Below, in pieces: positions 8,350 to 16,230 of a stretch of DNA of 57,589 bases; positions within the stretch are counted from its first letter, which is position 1, and each line of letters begins with the position of its first letter. Made by a program: the position numbers and the translations under genes. The notes under the pieces were generated by a model. The model saw only the letters and a list, made by a program, of their open reading frames with translations, searched no databases and was not told where the DNA came from. The stretch covers positions 1 to 57,589 of the forward strand of contig NZ_QOHH01000016.1 in NCBI RefSeq assembly GCF_003319105.1. Reading direction: 5' to 3'. Source of the DNA: Blastococcus sp. TF02-09. Its GTDB lineage: Bacteria; Actinomycetota; Actinomycetes; Mycobacteriales; Geodermatophilaceae.

Positions 8350-9821
8350 TGCACAGACTCGTTGATGCTGTTGAGCAGTGGCGTGAAGGCCGCACTAAAG
8401 CGTCTTGCCAGATGGGGGTCAGCCTTGGCTGAGGGATTGTGCATAAACTGATGCATGTATACGACGCCGATGCCACTGGTCTCCAAGTGTGCCTGCACGA
8501 GGTCTTGCCTTGTCCGCTTGGGTCTGTCGATTTGCGGGTCTAAACTTTCGAGACAGCCCCGGATCTTGTCCCTCAGTGAATCGCTTTCCTTCTTACCCGA
8601 CCACGCCAATACTTTGGGTTCAGATACCGCTAGCTCAAGAATTACGCGAGCGAGGACGCATGCAGCGGCGTAATTCTCCTCGATTGGCAACTGTCGGGCT
8701 TCTCGAAGCAGGCGCTGTAGGTTGGCCGACAGGTTCGGCAATCGAACGTTGGAGTAGAGCGTGCGCTCAGGTCTCTGGTCTCTTTGCCGCCCCCCGCCGA
8801 GCGTATCCGTCTCACCGGAGGACTCAGGTTCATTCTTGCCCTTGTCGTTGCTAACCGGCGGGGTAGCGGGTGCGGAGGAATTGGAGCTGGACCCGCCGTG
8901 CGCCGCGTCTGATTCTCTAGTTGGGTCGCTACCCCTGCGCGGAGGCGAGTACGGGTAGTCGGCCAGCCGTTGAGCCTCGGGAAGCGATTGCGCCGCGGCG
9001 GGAAGGACAGCTCCAGCCTCATTAAGCAGATCGCTGCGCACGCTGTCGTTCTTGAAAGCGTCAACCGATCGCTCCTCGAGCACCTGAAACGCCCAGCGGA
9101 AGTATCCGTGAAGTTCGCTTGCCGTGTGTCGCGCCCAGAGGGTTTGCGGCCCGTTCTCGTTGACTTGTCGCATCGTGAATTGCATGCGGGCAAGCATCAC
9201 GCCGCTAAAAAGGCGGCCGATGTTGGTCAACTTCTCAACACGGACTCGTTTGATGCGGTCAACCAGGTCTAGGTCCGCCTGATAGGCCTCGGTCAACTCA
9301 TCGGCGATCGCTATCGACCGCGCAGTCCCGCTGTCGATCGGAGCCCGCATTCGTTGTCTATGACGAGCATTCTGCTCGGCGCTCCAAACACGGACGCCAA
9401 CACCATCGTTCGCACCGGTGTGACGCAGGGTGATCCAATGGTCGGCCTCGTCGCGATCAGCAGCTACCGCACAATACACCGAGCTGGGCGGCGCACCCCC
9501 GGTCCTTTTCAACCGCTCAAAAGCGTTTCGGTGGGCGGGGTCGTCCGCAAGCCTCGGATCGTCGATGAGTTTCAAAGCCGCAAAACGCCGGTTGCCCTCA
9601 AGCACGACAAACTTTGTGCCGTCCTTCATGACGATAGGCAGCTCGGTGGGGTTCACCTCCCCCCGCTCCATTAGGTCACGGGCCAGCGCCAGCAGTTGGC
9701 TGTACCCCTCACCTAAGAGGCGGTTGATCGCCTCTCGGTCGTTGGAGGTGCCATCGGGAAGCCGGGGGTTCTGCGGATCGAGCAGGATCTGAGCAGGCCG
9801 AAGTTGCTTGTAGTCCACCAT
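8346..9821 (-). CDS. ParB/sulfiredoxin-fold N-terminal domain protein coupled to a DNA methylase
   Basis: The 491-residue protein starts with a ParB/Srx-like domain: LRPAQILLDPQNPRLP at residues 7-22 and the box VLEGNRRFAALKLI at 73-86, in the position of the ParB nucleotide-binding motif. A helical middle region follows, then a Ser/Pro/Gly-rich linker around residues 290-345, then a conserved-looking helical C-terminal domain with QLPIEENYAAACVLARVILE near 375. No parA and no helix-turn-helix of a partition ParB is evident, so plasmid partition is unlikely. ParB-fold proteins can bind CTP or cut DNA. Pairing with a methylase suggests modification or restriction, which is inference. Confidence 0.72.
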   Translation of the reverse strand: MVDYKQLRPAQILLDPQNPRLPDGTSNDREAINRLLGEGYSQLLALARDLMERGEVNPTELPIVMKDGTKFVVLEGNRRFAALKLIDDPRLADDPAHRNAFERLKRTGGAPPSSVYCAVAADRDEADHWITLRHTGANDGVGVRVWSAEQNARHRQRMRAPIDSGTARSIAIADELTEAYQADLDLVDRIKRVRVEKLTNIGRLFSGVMLARMQFTMRQVNENGPQTLWARHTASELHGYFRWAFQVLEERSVDAFKNDSVRSDLLNEAGAVLPAAAQSLPEAQRLADYPYSPPRRGSDPTRESDAAHGGSSSNSSAPATPPVSNDKGKNEPESSGETDTLGGGRQRDQRPERTLYSNVRLPNLSANLQRLLREARQLPIEENYAAACVLARVILELAVSEPKVLAWSGKKESDSLRDKIRGCLESLDPQIDRPKRTRQDLVQAHLETSGIGVVYMHQFMHNPSAKADPHLARRFSAAFTPLLNSINESVQ

Positions 9822-10216
9822 ACCCCCGTCGTCCTGGTCAGCTCTATGTACGCGAGCCTAGACGGCCCCCTCGAGCTGACGAACCGTCGACGCCTTGGAG
9901 GTTGCCGCTCGAGTGAGAGCTGATACTTATGCGCCAACTGATGCGACGGCACTGCGTCCAGATCCTTGCTCACGGGCCACCGGTTTCATGCGGAGTTCGT
10001 TGATCCGCACCTTTCGGCTCTTCCTCTTGGTCATCGGGGCTCGGCGCCCTGCGTTGTCGTGATGCTGGCATGGACGCGTAAGGTTCGCCTGATTCGTGCG
10101 TGTGGATGGCGCTTCGAGGGCCTATCGGGTCTCTCGGGCATCGGAGCGTGGGCGGGCGGACAGCCGCTTGACCGGCGGTGGTGTCGGAATTAGGCGACCG
10201 CGCTGAGCGCCTGTAG
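9822..10216. other. Non-coding stretch inside the first element
   Basis: No open frame here has coding character or recognisable content. It must hold the promoter of the ParB-methylase operon. The 75-codon frame at 9966-10193 has no plausible start signal and looks like chance. Confidence 0.4.
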
Positions 10217-10390
10217 GACGGCTACACGATGGCTGACACCATGCTGCTGAGCGAGAGCGCACACCCGCGGGTCGTCATGGAGCTGCTCGGACACAGCCGG
10301 CTGCGCACGACGTTGGCCGTCTACAGGCACGTGTTGTCAGAACTGGATCGGGAACCCGCCGACCGGATGAGCGCCCTGCTGCCGCCAGGT
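10217..10390 (+). pseudogene. C-terminal remnant of a tyrosine recombinase (phage-type integrase)
   Basis: About 55 codons retain the last catalytic blocks of a tyrosine integrase: HPRVVMELLGHSRLRTT followed by the nucleophile context AVYRHV. The preceding segment has DGYTMADTM where intact enzymes have DLRHTAAT, so the catalytic Arg is lost, and a TAG at 10214-10216 closes the frame just upstream. There is no stop before the tRNA, so the frame runs on into its antisense strand. Position next to the 3' end of tRNA-Ala is the classical location of an integrase gene. The rest of the gene is missing. Confidence 0.75.
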
Positions 10391-10421
10391 AAGGGTGGGC
10401 GAACTGGAACCAGAGACGACT

Positions 10422-10451
10422 CAGGCCGCTCCCCAGAAGGGGAACGGCCTG
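10422..10451 (-). terminator. Hairpin downstream of tRNA-Ala
   Basis: CAGGCCG pairs with CGGCCTG, extended by CCCC/GGGG around an AGAA loop. It lies 10 bases beyond the 3' end of the minus-strand tRNA-Ala, as expected for its terminator. A related hairpin lies beside the displaced tRNA fragment at 7148-7175. Confidence 0.7.
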
Positions 10452-10461
10452 GTCATCGGGG

Positions 10462-10534
10462 TGGAGCTGAGGGGACTCGAACCCCTGACCCCCACACTGC
10501 CAGTGTGGTGCGCTACCAGCTGCGCCACAGCCCC
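10462..10534 (-). tRNA. tRNA-Ala, anticodon GGC
   Basis: The minus strand folds as a 73-nt tRNA without encoded CCA. The acceptor GGGGCTG pairs with CAGCTCC (one G-U), the D-arm is GCGC/GCGC and the anticodon stem CCACA/TGTGG holds loop CTGGCAG (anticodon GGC, reading GCC alanine codons). The T-arm is AGGGG/CCCCT with loop TTCGAGT, and the discriminator is A. Its 3' end borders the integrase remnant, making it the probable integration site of the 7.2-10.5 kb element. Confidence 0.95.
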
Positions 10535-10649
10535 GAACCGACCCGGTCTGGTGCGTCCGGGCCGGGAGTAACTGTACAGGGGTGGACGCGCAGCACCGCG
10601 CAGGGGTGGTGGCGCCGCACCGCGCGCCGCCACCACCGGCCTACGAGTG

Positions 10650-11063
10650 TCAGGCCTGCTTCATCTGCGCGATCCGGATGTGGTTGCCGAACGGGTCGCG
10701 CAGCCCGAAGTCGATGCCGTAGGGCTGGTCGACCGGTTCCTCGGTGATCTCCACGCCCTTGGCTGTGAGCTCGGCGTGGGTCTTGTAGGCGTCGTCGCAC
10801 GCGAAGAAGAGGTGCCCGCCGGCCGCGCCCTTGGAGATCAACTCGCGCACCTGCGCGGCGGTCTCCTCGCTCAGCGACGGCGCGCCCGGCTTCTCGAGCA
10901 GCACGGCCCGGTCGGGCTGCCCGGGCAGGTTGACGGTCAGCCAGCGCATGGGGCCGAAGTTCATGTCGGCCTGGACCTCGAAGCCGAGCTTGCCGACGTA
11001 GAAGTCGAGCGCGGCGTCCTGGTCGGGGACGTAGATCTGGGTGATGGTGATCGAGGTCAGCAT
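10650..11063 (-). CDS. VOC/glyoxalase-like protein
   Basis: The 137-residue single-domain vicinal-oxygen-chelate protein begins MLTSITITQIYVPDQDAALD, with FYVGKLGFEV near residue 20 and a closing YGIDFGLRDPFGNHIRIAQ strand. These are hallmarks of bleomycin-resistance/glyoxalase-type folds. Metal ligands are not all clear, so the enzymatic role is open. It follows an AraC regulator gene by 20 bp but has its own -10-like TAGCGT seven bases before the ATG. Confidence 0.85.
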   Translation of the reverse strand: MLTSITITQIYVPDQDAALDFYVGKLGFEVQADMNFGPMRWLTVNLPGQPDRAVLLEKPGAPSLSEETAAQVRELISKGAAGGHLFFACDDAYKTHAELTAKGVEITEEPVDQPYGIDFGLRDPFGNHIRIAQMKQA

Positions 11064-11070
11064 GAGCCGA

Positions 11071-11076
11071 ACGCTA
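11071..11076 (-). promoter_or_regulatory. -10-like element of a leaderless start for the VOC gene
   Basis: TAGCGT (minus strand) ends seven bases before the ATG at 11063. This spacing places transcription start at or next to the start codon. Confidence 0.45.
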
Positions 11077-11083
11077 GGAGCGC

Positions 11084-11497
11084 TCACTCCCCCGGCGCTT
11101 CTCCGAAACTGCTCGGTCGCGCCCACGCCATCGCGAAGCAGGTCGGCACCGGAGGGAGGGGGCCGCGACGGCGGTACGCGCTCGGCGGCTCACCCACGAC
11201 GTCGCGGAACACCCGGCTGAACGTGCCGAGGCTGGCGAAGCCGACGTCCATGCAGATGTCGGTGACGCTGCGGTCGGTGGAGCGCAGCAGGAACATGGCC
11301 CGCTCGACGCGGCGCCGCTGCAGGTAGCGGCTGGGCGTCTCGCCGAAGGTCGCCCGGAAGCTCCGGATGAAGTGCGCCTCCGACACGTAGGCGATGCGGG
11401 CCAGCGTCGCGACGTCGAGCGGCTCGGCGTAGCGCCGGTCCATGGCGTCGCGCGCCCGCAGCAACCGGCGGTTGCTCTCCTCCGTCGACCGGCTCAC
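11084..11497 (-). CDS. AraC-family transcriptional regulator (DNA-binding domain only)
   Basis: The 137-residue protein consists almost only of the AraC/XylS double helix-turn-helix. The first helix pair is at LDVATLARIAYVSEAHFIRS, and the second has TDICMDVGFASLGTFSRVFRD followed by the conserved GEPPSAYRRR. No N-terminal ligand domain is present, as in SoxS/MarA-size regulators. The GTG at 11497 is chosen because a -10-like TAGGGT lies seven bases upstream, implying a leaderless mRNA. It probably controls the VOC gene just downstream. Confidence 0.85.
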   Translation of the reverse strand: MSRSTEESNRRLLRARDAMDRRYAEPLDVATLARIAYVSEAHFIRSFRATFGETPSRYLQRRRVERAMFLLRSTDRSVTDICMDVGFASLGTFSRVFRDVVGEPPSAYRRRGPLPPVPTCFAMAWARPSSFGEAPGE

Positions 11498-11504
11498 GGG
11501 CGGA

Positions 11505-11510
11505 ACCCTA
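11505..11510 (-). promoter_or_regulatory. -10-like element of a leaderless start for the AraC-type gene
   Basis: TAGGGT on the minus strand lies seven bases before the GTG at 11497. Confidence 0.45.
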
Positions 11511-11519
11511 GGTCCCGCC

Positions 11520-12314
11520 TCAGATGTCGACGCCGCGCTCGCGCAGCCAGGGCAGCGGGTTGATCCGCGTGCCGTCGATCCCGCCCTCGTGCACCTCGAA
11601 GTGCAGGTGCGGCCCGGTGGACTGCCCACGGTTGCCGAGCAGGGCGATCGTGTCGCCGGCGTCCACGTAGTCACCGGGCTCCACGAGGATCTCGTCCATG
11701 TGGCCGTAGACGGTCACGTCGCCGTTCTCGTGGAGGATGTACACCGCCAGGCCGAAGCCCGAGGCGGAGCCCGCGCGCAGCACGACGCCGTCGGCCGCCG
11801 CGTACTCGGGGGTGTGCATCGGGGCGGCCAGGTCGATGCCGTAGTGGAAGGTGCCCCATCGGCTGCCATAGCCGCTGGTCAGCCGGGCACCGTCGACCGG
11901 CAGCACCGTCTTGGGCCGGGCGGCCTCGGCGGCGGCTGCCGCAGCGGCCTCCGCCGCCACGGCCGCCTCGGCGCGGGCCGCCCGGGACGCGGCCACCTCC
12001 CGGAGCCGGGCCTCGGCCTCGGCCACGGTGACCGACGCCTGCGGCAGCACCTCGAGCTGCTCCTCGGCGCCGAGCATCTCCTGCTGGGCGGCGAGCACCG
12101 ACGTGCTCTCCGACGCCGCGCCGGCCGGACCGCCGAGGCCCACGACCGCGGCTGCCAGACCGCCGGTCAGCAGCGCCCCGAGCAGGACGGCGGGACGACG
12201 GGACGGACGGGGGCGGGCCGCACGCCGGGAGTGCCTGCTGGGCGCCCGGTGGCGGGACGGTTCCGCCGCGACCAGGAGGTCGGTCGGGGTGTCGGAGCCC
12301 AAGCCTGCGTGCAT
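11520..12314 (-). CDS. M23 family peptidoglycan endopeptidase (LytM domain)
   Basis: The 264-residue exported protein has a long basic N-terminal region, a hydrophobic segment ending AGAASES near residue 75, an Ala/Glu-rich coiled-coil linker and a C-terminal LytM domain. The zinc-site motifs are intact: HYGIDLAAP (H-x3-D) and HLHFEVH (HxH), with GYGSRWG before them. It should cleave peptidoglycan cross-bridges or act as a hydrolase activator. The ATG at 12314 is preferred; an in-frame start 16 codons upstream is possible. Confidence 0.9.
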   Translation of the reverse strand: MHAGLGSDTPTDLLVAAEPSRHRAPSRHSRRAARPRPSRRPAVLLGALLTGGLAAAVVGLGGPAGAASESTSVLAAQQEMLGAEEQLEVLPQASVTVAEAEARLREVAASRAARAEAAVAAEAAAAAAAEAARPKTVLPVDGARLTSGYGSRWGTFHYGIDLAAPMHTPEYAAADGVVLRAGSASGFGLAVYILHENGDVTVYGHMDEILVEPGDYVDAGDTIALLGNRGQSTGPHLHFEVHEGGIDGTRINPLPWLRERGVDI

Positions 12315-12739
12315 GCACCTGCCCGTTTCAGCGTGACGTCGGCCGGGGGAAGCGGCCGGCACTCATCGAAACATTCCGTGACTTCTTCGTGACCAGGTGT
12401 ACGGCGTGTCATCGGAGACACGCCGAGTGAGACGTCGCTCACGTCCCACCCGTCACAGGCGGGACGGACATCGATGTCAGACGCCCGGTCGATGAGCGGG
12501 GTCACACCCGTCCGGGCGACCGCCGGTTTAGGAGCGTCCGCGCATGGCAATGTCGGGTCTCCCGGCGTGGAGCAAACGCGCCTCTCCGTACGCCCTGCCT
12601 CCGGTTGCGACCTGATGACATGTGCGCCGGAACCATTGCGCGGCCGAGGGCCGCACCCGTGTACTGCTGATCCGCACCGGTCCGGAATCCGGCCGGCCGC
12701 CGCAGTCGGCAGCACGGACGAGGACGAAGGAGGGGTGTG
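12315..12739. other. 425-bp divergent intergenic region, probably long leaders
   Basis: This separates the M23 peptidase (leftward) from the dehydrogenase (rightward). No frame has coding character. GC-rich self-complementary segments occur, e.g. around 12355-12425 and 12455-12520, so a structured 5' leader for the peptidase is plausible. Peptidoglycan-hydrolase genes in actinomycetes are often controlled by the c-di-AMP (ydaO) riboswitch, but the highly conserved blocks of that riboswitch were not recognisable by eye. Confidence 0.35.
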
Positions 12740-14278
12740 ATGACGCAGGCCGAGATCCTGCCGTTCTCCTCCGCGCCCGCCTCCCGCTCGGCCGGGCCGG
12801 AGATCCTCCCGCTGACCGAGCAGTCCCTGGGTTCCTTCACCGACCAGCTCCTGGTGCCGACCTACGACCGCGCGGCCCTCACGCCCGCCGTCGTCCACTT
12901 CAGCGTCGGCGGCTTCCACCGCGCGCACCAGCTGCTCTACTTCGACGAGGTCGCCGAGCGCCGGATCAGCAGCGACTGGGGCGTGGTCGGCGTCGGCCTC
13001 AACAGCCGCACCATGAAAGAGGCGCTGGCCCCCCAGGACCACCTCTACACGGTCGTGGAGCGCAGCCCCGACGGCGAGCGCGCCCGCGTCGTCGGCGTGA
13101 TGATCGACTACCACTTCGCCCCCGAGGACCCGGCCCGCGTGCTGGACCTGCTCACCGATGAGCGCACCCGGATGGTCTCGCTGACCATCACCGGCAGCGG
13201 TTACCGGCTGAGCCCCTCGACCGGCGCCTTCGACGCCGACGACGACGACATCCGGGCCGACCTGCGCAACCCGGCGCGCCCGCGGACCGTCTTCGGCTAC
13301 CTCGTCGAGGCGCTGGACCGTCGCCGTCGCGCCGGCCTGCCGCCGTTCACCGTCGTGTCCTGCGACAACATGCACCGCAACGGCGACGCCGCCCGGGCGG
13401 CCGTGGTCGGCTTCGCCCGGCTGCGCGACGAGGTGCTGGCCCGCTGGATCACCGACCGGGTCGCCTTTCCCAGCAGCATGGTCGACCGCATCACCCCGCA
13501 CACGCCCCCGGGCGAGCGCGAGGCCGTCGCGCGTCGCTACGGCGTCGACGACCGCTGGCCGGTCATCACCGAGCCGTTCTCGCAGTGGATCATCGAGGAC
13601 TCGTTCAGCAACGGCCGCCCGCCGCTGGACCAGGTCGGCGTCCGCTTCGTGCCCGACGTCGGCGCCTACGAGCTGATGAAGACGCGGCTGCTCAACGCCA
13701 GCCACTGCGCGCTGGGCTATCTCGGCTCACTGGCCGGGCTGGGCACCCTCGACCAGGTCATGGCCGAGCCGGTGTTCGCCCACTACGTCGAGCGGCTGAT
13801 GGACGACGAGGTCACGCCGCTGCTGCCCCCGCCCGAGGGCATCGACCTGGCCGACTACAAGCGCACGCTGCTGCAGCGCTTCGCCAACCCGGCGATCTCC
13901 GACGGGCTCCCCCGCCTGTGCCGCCGCGGCTCCACCAAGATGCCGCACCACCTGCTGCCGTCGCTGGAGGAGGCGCTGGCCGCCGGGCGCCCGCACCGGC
14001 TGCTCACCCTCGCCGTCGCCGGGTGGTTCCGGTACCTGCGCGGCACCGACGAGACCGGCACACCGCTGGTGATCGACGATCCGCACGCCGAGCGGCTGCG
14101 GGCGCTGGCGCGCGTCGGCGGCACCGACCCGCGGCCGCTGCTCGGCCTCCGGGCGCTCTTCGGCCGGCTCGTGGACGACGCCGTGTTCGTCGACGAGCTC
14201 CAGCAGGCCCTGGAACAGCTCGACCGCGACGGCGTCCGCGCCACGCTGGCCGCCGGCACCGCCGTGCCGCTCCGCTAG
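12740..14278 (+). CDS. Mannitol dehydrogenase family oxidoreductase
   Basis: The 512-residue polyol-specific long-chain dehydrogenase has the nucleotide-binding start VVHFSVGGFHRAHQ near residue 48, then GVVGVGLNS. The catalytic signature K-x4-N-x2-H is intact at Lys314, Asn319 and His322. Family members interconvert mannitol and fructose, or act on other polyols and uronates, with NAD(P). An AAGGAGG site six bases before the ATG at 12740 decides the start over the GTG at 12737. It leads a cluster with a HAD phosphatase, a TagF-like transferase and a nucleotidyltransferase, suggesting it supplies a polyol or polyol phosphate for a surface polymer. Confidence 0.88.
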   Translation: MTQAEILPFSSAPASRSAGPEILPLTEQSLGSFTDQLLVPTYDRAALTPAVVHFSVGGFHRAHQLLYFDEVAERRISSDWGVVGVGLNSRTMKEALAPQDHLYTVVERSPDGERARVVGVMIDYHFAPEDPARVLDLLTDERTRMVSLTITGSGYRLSPSTGAFDADDDDIRADLRNPARPRTVFGYLVEALDRRRRAGLPPFTVVSCDNMHRNGDAARAAVVGFARLRDEVLARWITDRVAFPSSMVDRITPHTPPGEREAVARRYGVDDRWPVITEPFSQWIIEDSFSNGRPPLDQVGVRFVPDVGAYELMKTRLLNASHCALGYLGSLAGLGTLDQVMAEPVFAHYVERLMDDEVTPLLPPPEGIDLADYKRTLLQRFANPAISDGLPRLCRRGSTKMPHHLLPSLEEALAAGRPHRLLTLAVAGWFRYLRGTDETGTPLVIDDPHAERLRALARVGGTDPRPLLGLRALFGRLVDDAVFVDELQQALEQLDRDGVRATLAAGTAVPLR

Positions 14279-14341
14279 CCGGCCCGCCGCCACCCCCGAT
14301 CCACCACTCCCCCGCCCTACCGATCGACAGGAGACCACCCG

Positions 14342-15106
14342 GTGCCGACCGTTCCGCCGTCGCTCCCCGAGCAGGTGACCCACCTGCTCTGCGACGCCGA
14401 CGGCAACCTCTTCCCCTCCGAGGAGCCGGCGTTCGAGGCCTCCGCCGAGGTCACCAACGCCTTCCTCGCCTCGCTCGGGATCGACCGGAGCTACACCCCC
14501 ACCGAGCTCCGGACGGCGGCCACCGGCATGAACTTCCGGTCCACGGCGGCCACCCTCGCCGCACAGGCCGGTCACCCCGACGTCGACGTCGAGCCGTGGG
14601 TCGCCGAGGAGCGCCGGGCGGTCACCGAGCACCTGGGCCGCACCCTGCGGCCGCACCCGCCGACGCAGGAGGCGCTGCGCCGCCTGGCGGAACGCTTCAC
14701 GCTCGCCGTCGTCAGCTCCAGCGCACTCGCCCGGCTGGCGGTCTGCTTCACCGCGACCGGCCTCGACGACCTCCTCCCGGCCGGCCGCCGGTTCAGCGCC
14801 GAGGACTCCCTCCCCACGCCGACCAGCAAGCCCGACCCGGCCGTCTACCGGCACGCGTGCGCGCAGCTGGGCATCGCACCGGAGCAGGGCCTGGCCGTCG
14901 AGGACGCCGTCGCGGGGGTCCGGTCCGCCGTCGCCGCCGGCTGCCCCGTCGTCGGCAACCTGCTGTTCGTGCTGCCCGAGGAGCGCGCGGAGCGGTCGGC
15001 CGCGCTGCTGGACGCGGGCGCGCTCGCCGTCGTCTCCTCGTGGTCGGAGCTGGCCGACCTGCTGCTTCCGGCGCTCGCCGGCCGGCCCGTGGAGATGGCC
15101 CGATGA
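14342..15106 (+). CDS. HAD-family phosphatase
   Basis: The 254-residue HAD hydrolase has motif I LLCDADGNLF (nucleophile Asp18 and Asp20), motif II VVSSSA, motif III Lys in SKPDPAVYRH and motif IV VEDAVAGVRSA. The helical cap between motifs I and II is of the beta-phosphoglucomutase/phosphoglycolate-phosphatase type. GTG start with AGGAGA seven bases upstream. Its stop overlaps the start of the TagF-like gene (ATGA). Beside a mannitol-type dehydrogenase it may be a polyol- or sugar-phosphate phosphatase; this is inference. Confidence 0.85.
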   Translation: MPTVPPSLPEQVTHLLCDADGNLFPSEEPAFEASAEVTNAFLASLGIDRSYTPTELRTAATGMNFRSTAATLAAQAGHPDVDVEPWVAEERRAVTEHLGRTLRPHPPTQEALRRLAERFTLAVVSSSALARLAVCFTATGLDDLLPAGRRFSAEDSLPTPTSKPDPAVYRHACAQLGIAPEQGLAVEDAVAGVRSAVAAGCPVVGNLLFVLPEERAERSAALLDAGALAVVSSWSELADLLLPALAGRPVEMAR

Positions 15107-16230
15107 ACATCGTCTACGTCGCCTTCCGCGGCCACTTCTCCGACAGCCCCCGTGCGCTGTACACCGAGATCCGGGCCCGCGGGATCGAGGCCACCCACAC
15201 GTGGCTGTCCGCACCGCACACCGAGTCGACCTTCCCCGACGACGTCACGACCGTCCCCTTCGGCAGCCCGGAGTCCATCGCCGCGCTCGAGGCCGCGGAC
15301 CTGGTCATCTCCAACGACCACATCCCGCTGGACTGGGAGAAGCGGCCGGGCACGACCTACCTCCAGACCTGGCACGGCACCATGCTCAAGCGGGTGCACA
15401 ACGACGTGCTGTGGGCACCCGAGGGCCGGCTGGCCTACCTGGACCAGGACATCGCCCGCTGGGACCTGCTGCTGTCCCCCAACGCGGTCACCACCGAGCG
15501 GCTCCGCAAGGCGTTCGGCTTCACCGGGCCCATCCACGAGACCGGTCTGCCGCGCAACGACCTGCTGCACAGCCCGCAGCGCGACGAGGTGCGCGCCCGG
15601 GTCCGCGCCGGCCTCGGCATCGGCGAGGACCAGCGGGTGGTGCTCTACACCCCGACCTGGCGCGATGACCTCGTCTTCGAGGGCGCCGAGGGCCGCAGCT
15701 TCGAGTTCCCGGTCGACCTCGGGGCGTTCGCCGAGCGGCTGGGCGCCGACCACGTGCTGCTACTCCGGCTGCACAACATGGTGCTGGACCGGCTGGACCC
15801 CGTGGAGGGCTCGGTCGTCCGCGACGTCAGCAACTACGCCGACATCCAGGACCTGTACCTGGCCGCCGACGTGATGGTGACCGACTACTCCTCGACGATG
15901 TTCGACTTCGCCAACACCGGCCGGCCGATGGTGTTCTTCACCTACGATCTGGACCGGTACCGGGACGAGCTGCGAGGCTTCTACTTCGACCTGGAAGAGG
16001 TCGCCCCGGGCCCGCTCGTGCACACCAGCGCGGAGCTGGTCGAGGCGATCGCCGACATCGACCGGGTCGCCGAGCAGCACGCCGCGCGCTACGCGCGCTT
16101 CCAGGAACTCTTCACCCATCTCGAGGACGGCGCCGCGACCCGGCGGGTCCTCGATCTCATCCTCCCGGACGCGACCGCGACCGGGCAGACCAGTTCGACC
16201 GAGGGAGATGATGCTGGTGCGCACCGGTGA
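15103..16230 (+). CDS. CDP-glycerol/CDP-polyol phosphotransferase (TagF-like)
   Basis: The 375-residue protein matches the glycerophosphotransferase family that polymerises or primes teichoic acids. It has TYLQTWHGTMLKRVHND near residue 85, TGLPRNDLLH near 148, LYTPTWRDD near 182 and the signature MVTDYSSTMFDFA near 265. Family enzymes transfer polyol phosphate from CDP-glycerol or CDP-ribitol to a cell-wall or capsule acceptor at the cytoplasmic face of the membrane. It lacks the long N-terminal extension of TagF polymerases. It overlaps both neighbours, so it sits in the middle of a tightly coupled operon. Confidence 0.88.
   Translation: MNIVYVAFRGHFSDSPRALYTEIRARGIEATHTWLSAPHTESTFPDDVTTVPFGSPESIAALEAADLVISNDHIPLDWEKRPGTTYLQTWHGTMLKRVHNDVLWAPEGRLAYLDQDIARWDLLLSPNAVTTERLRKAFGFTGPIHETGLPRNDLLHSPQRDEVRARVRAGLGIGEDQRVVLYTPTWRDDLVFEGAEGRSFEFPVDLGAFAERLGADHVLLLRLHNMVLDRLDPVEGSVVRDVSNYADIQDLYLAADVMVTDYSSTMFDFANTGRPMVFFTYDLDRYRDELRGFYFDLEEVAPGPLVHTSAELVEAIADIDRVAEQHAARYARFQELFTHLEDGAATRRVLDLILPDATATGQTSSTEGDDAGAHR

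Noticed and set aside
8346..9821. Plasmid partition ParB
   Set aside because: There is no ParA gene, no parS-like site, and no ParB central HTH. Only the N-terminal fold is shared.
9966..10193. A 75-codon plus-strand gene between the ParB-like gene and the integrase remnant
   Set aside because: No ribosome site, no recognisable content, and composition like the surrounding non-coding DNA.
10229..10747. A 172-codon protein combining integrase and EGTRTPDP-type sequence
   Set aside because: The later part is antisense translation of tRNA-Ala and the following VOC gene. Only the first ~55 codons have integrase similarity.
12315..12739. A c-di-AMP (ydaO) riboswitch upstream of the M23 peptidase
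   Set aside because: Biologically plausible, but the conserved riboswitch blocks were not found by eye. A covariance search with Rfam RF00379 would decide.
13585..16230. A long open frame of 881 codons covering the end of the dehydrogenase, the HAD gene and the TagF-like gene
   Set aside because: Its first 500 codons are a shadow frame over two well-supported genes, rich in Arg/Pro/Ala/Gly. Only the last 375 codons (from the ATG at 15103) are real.
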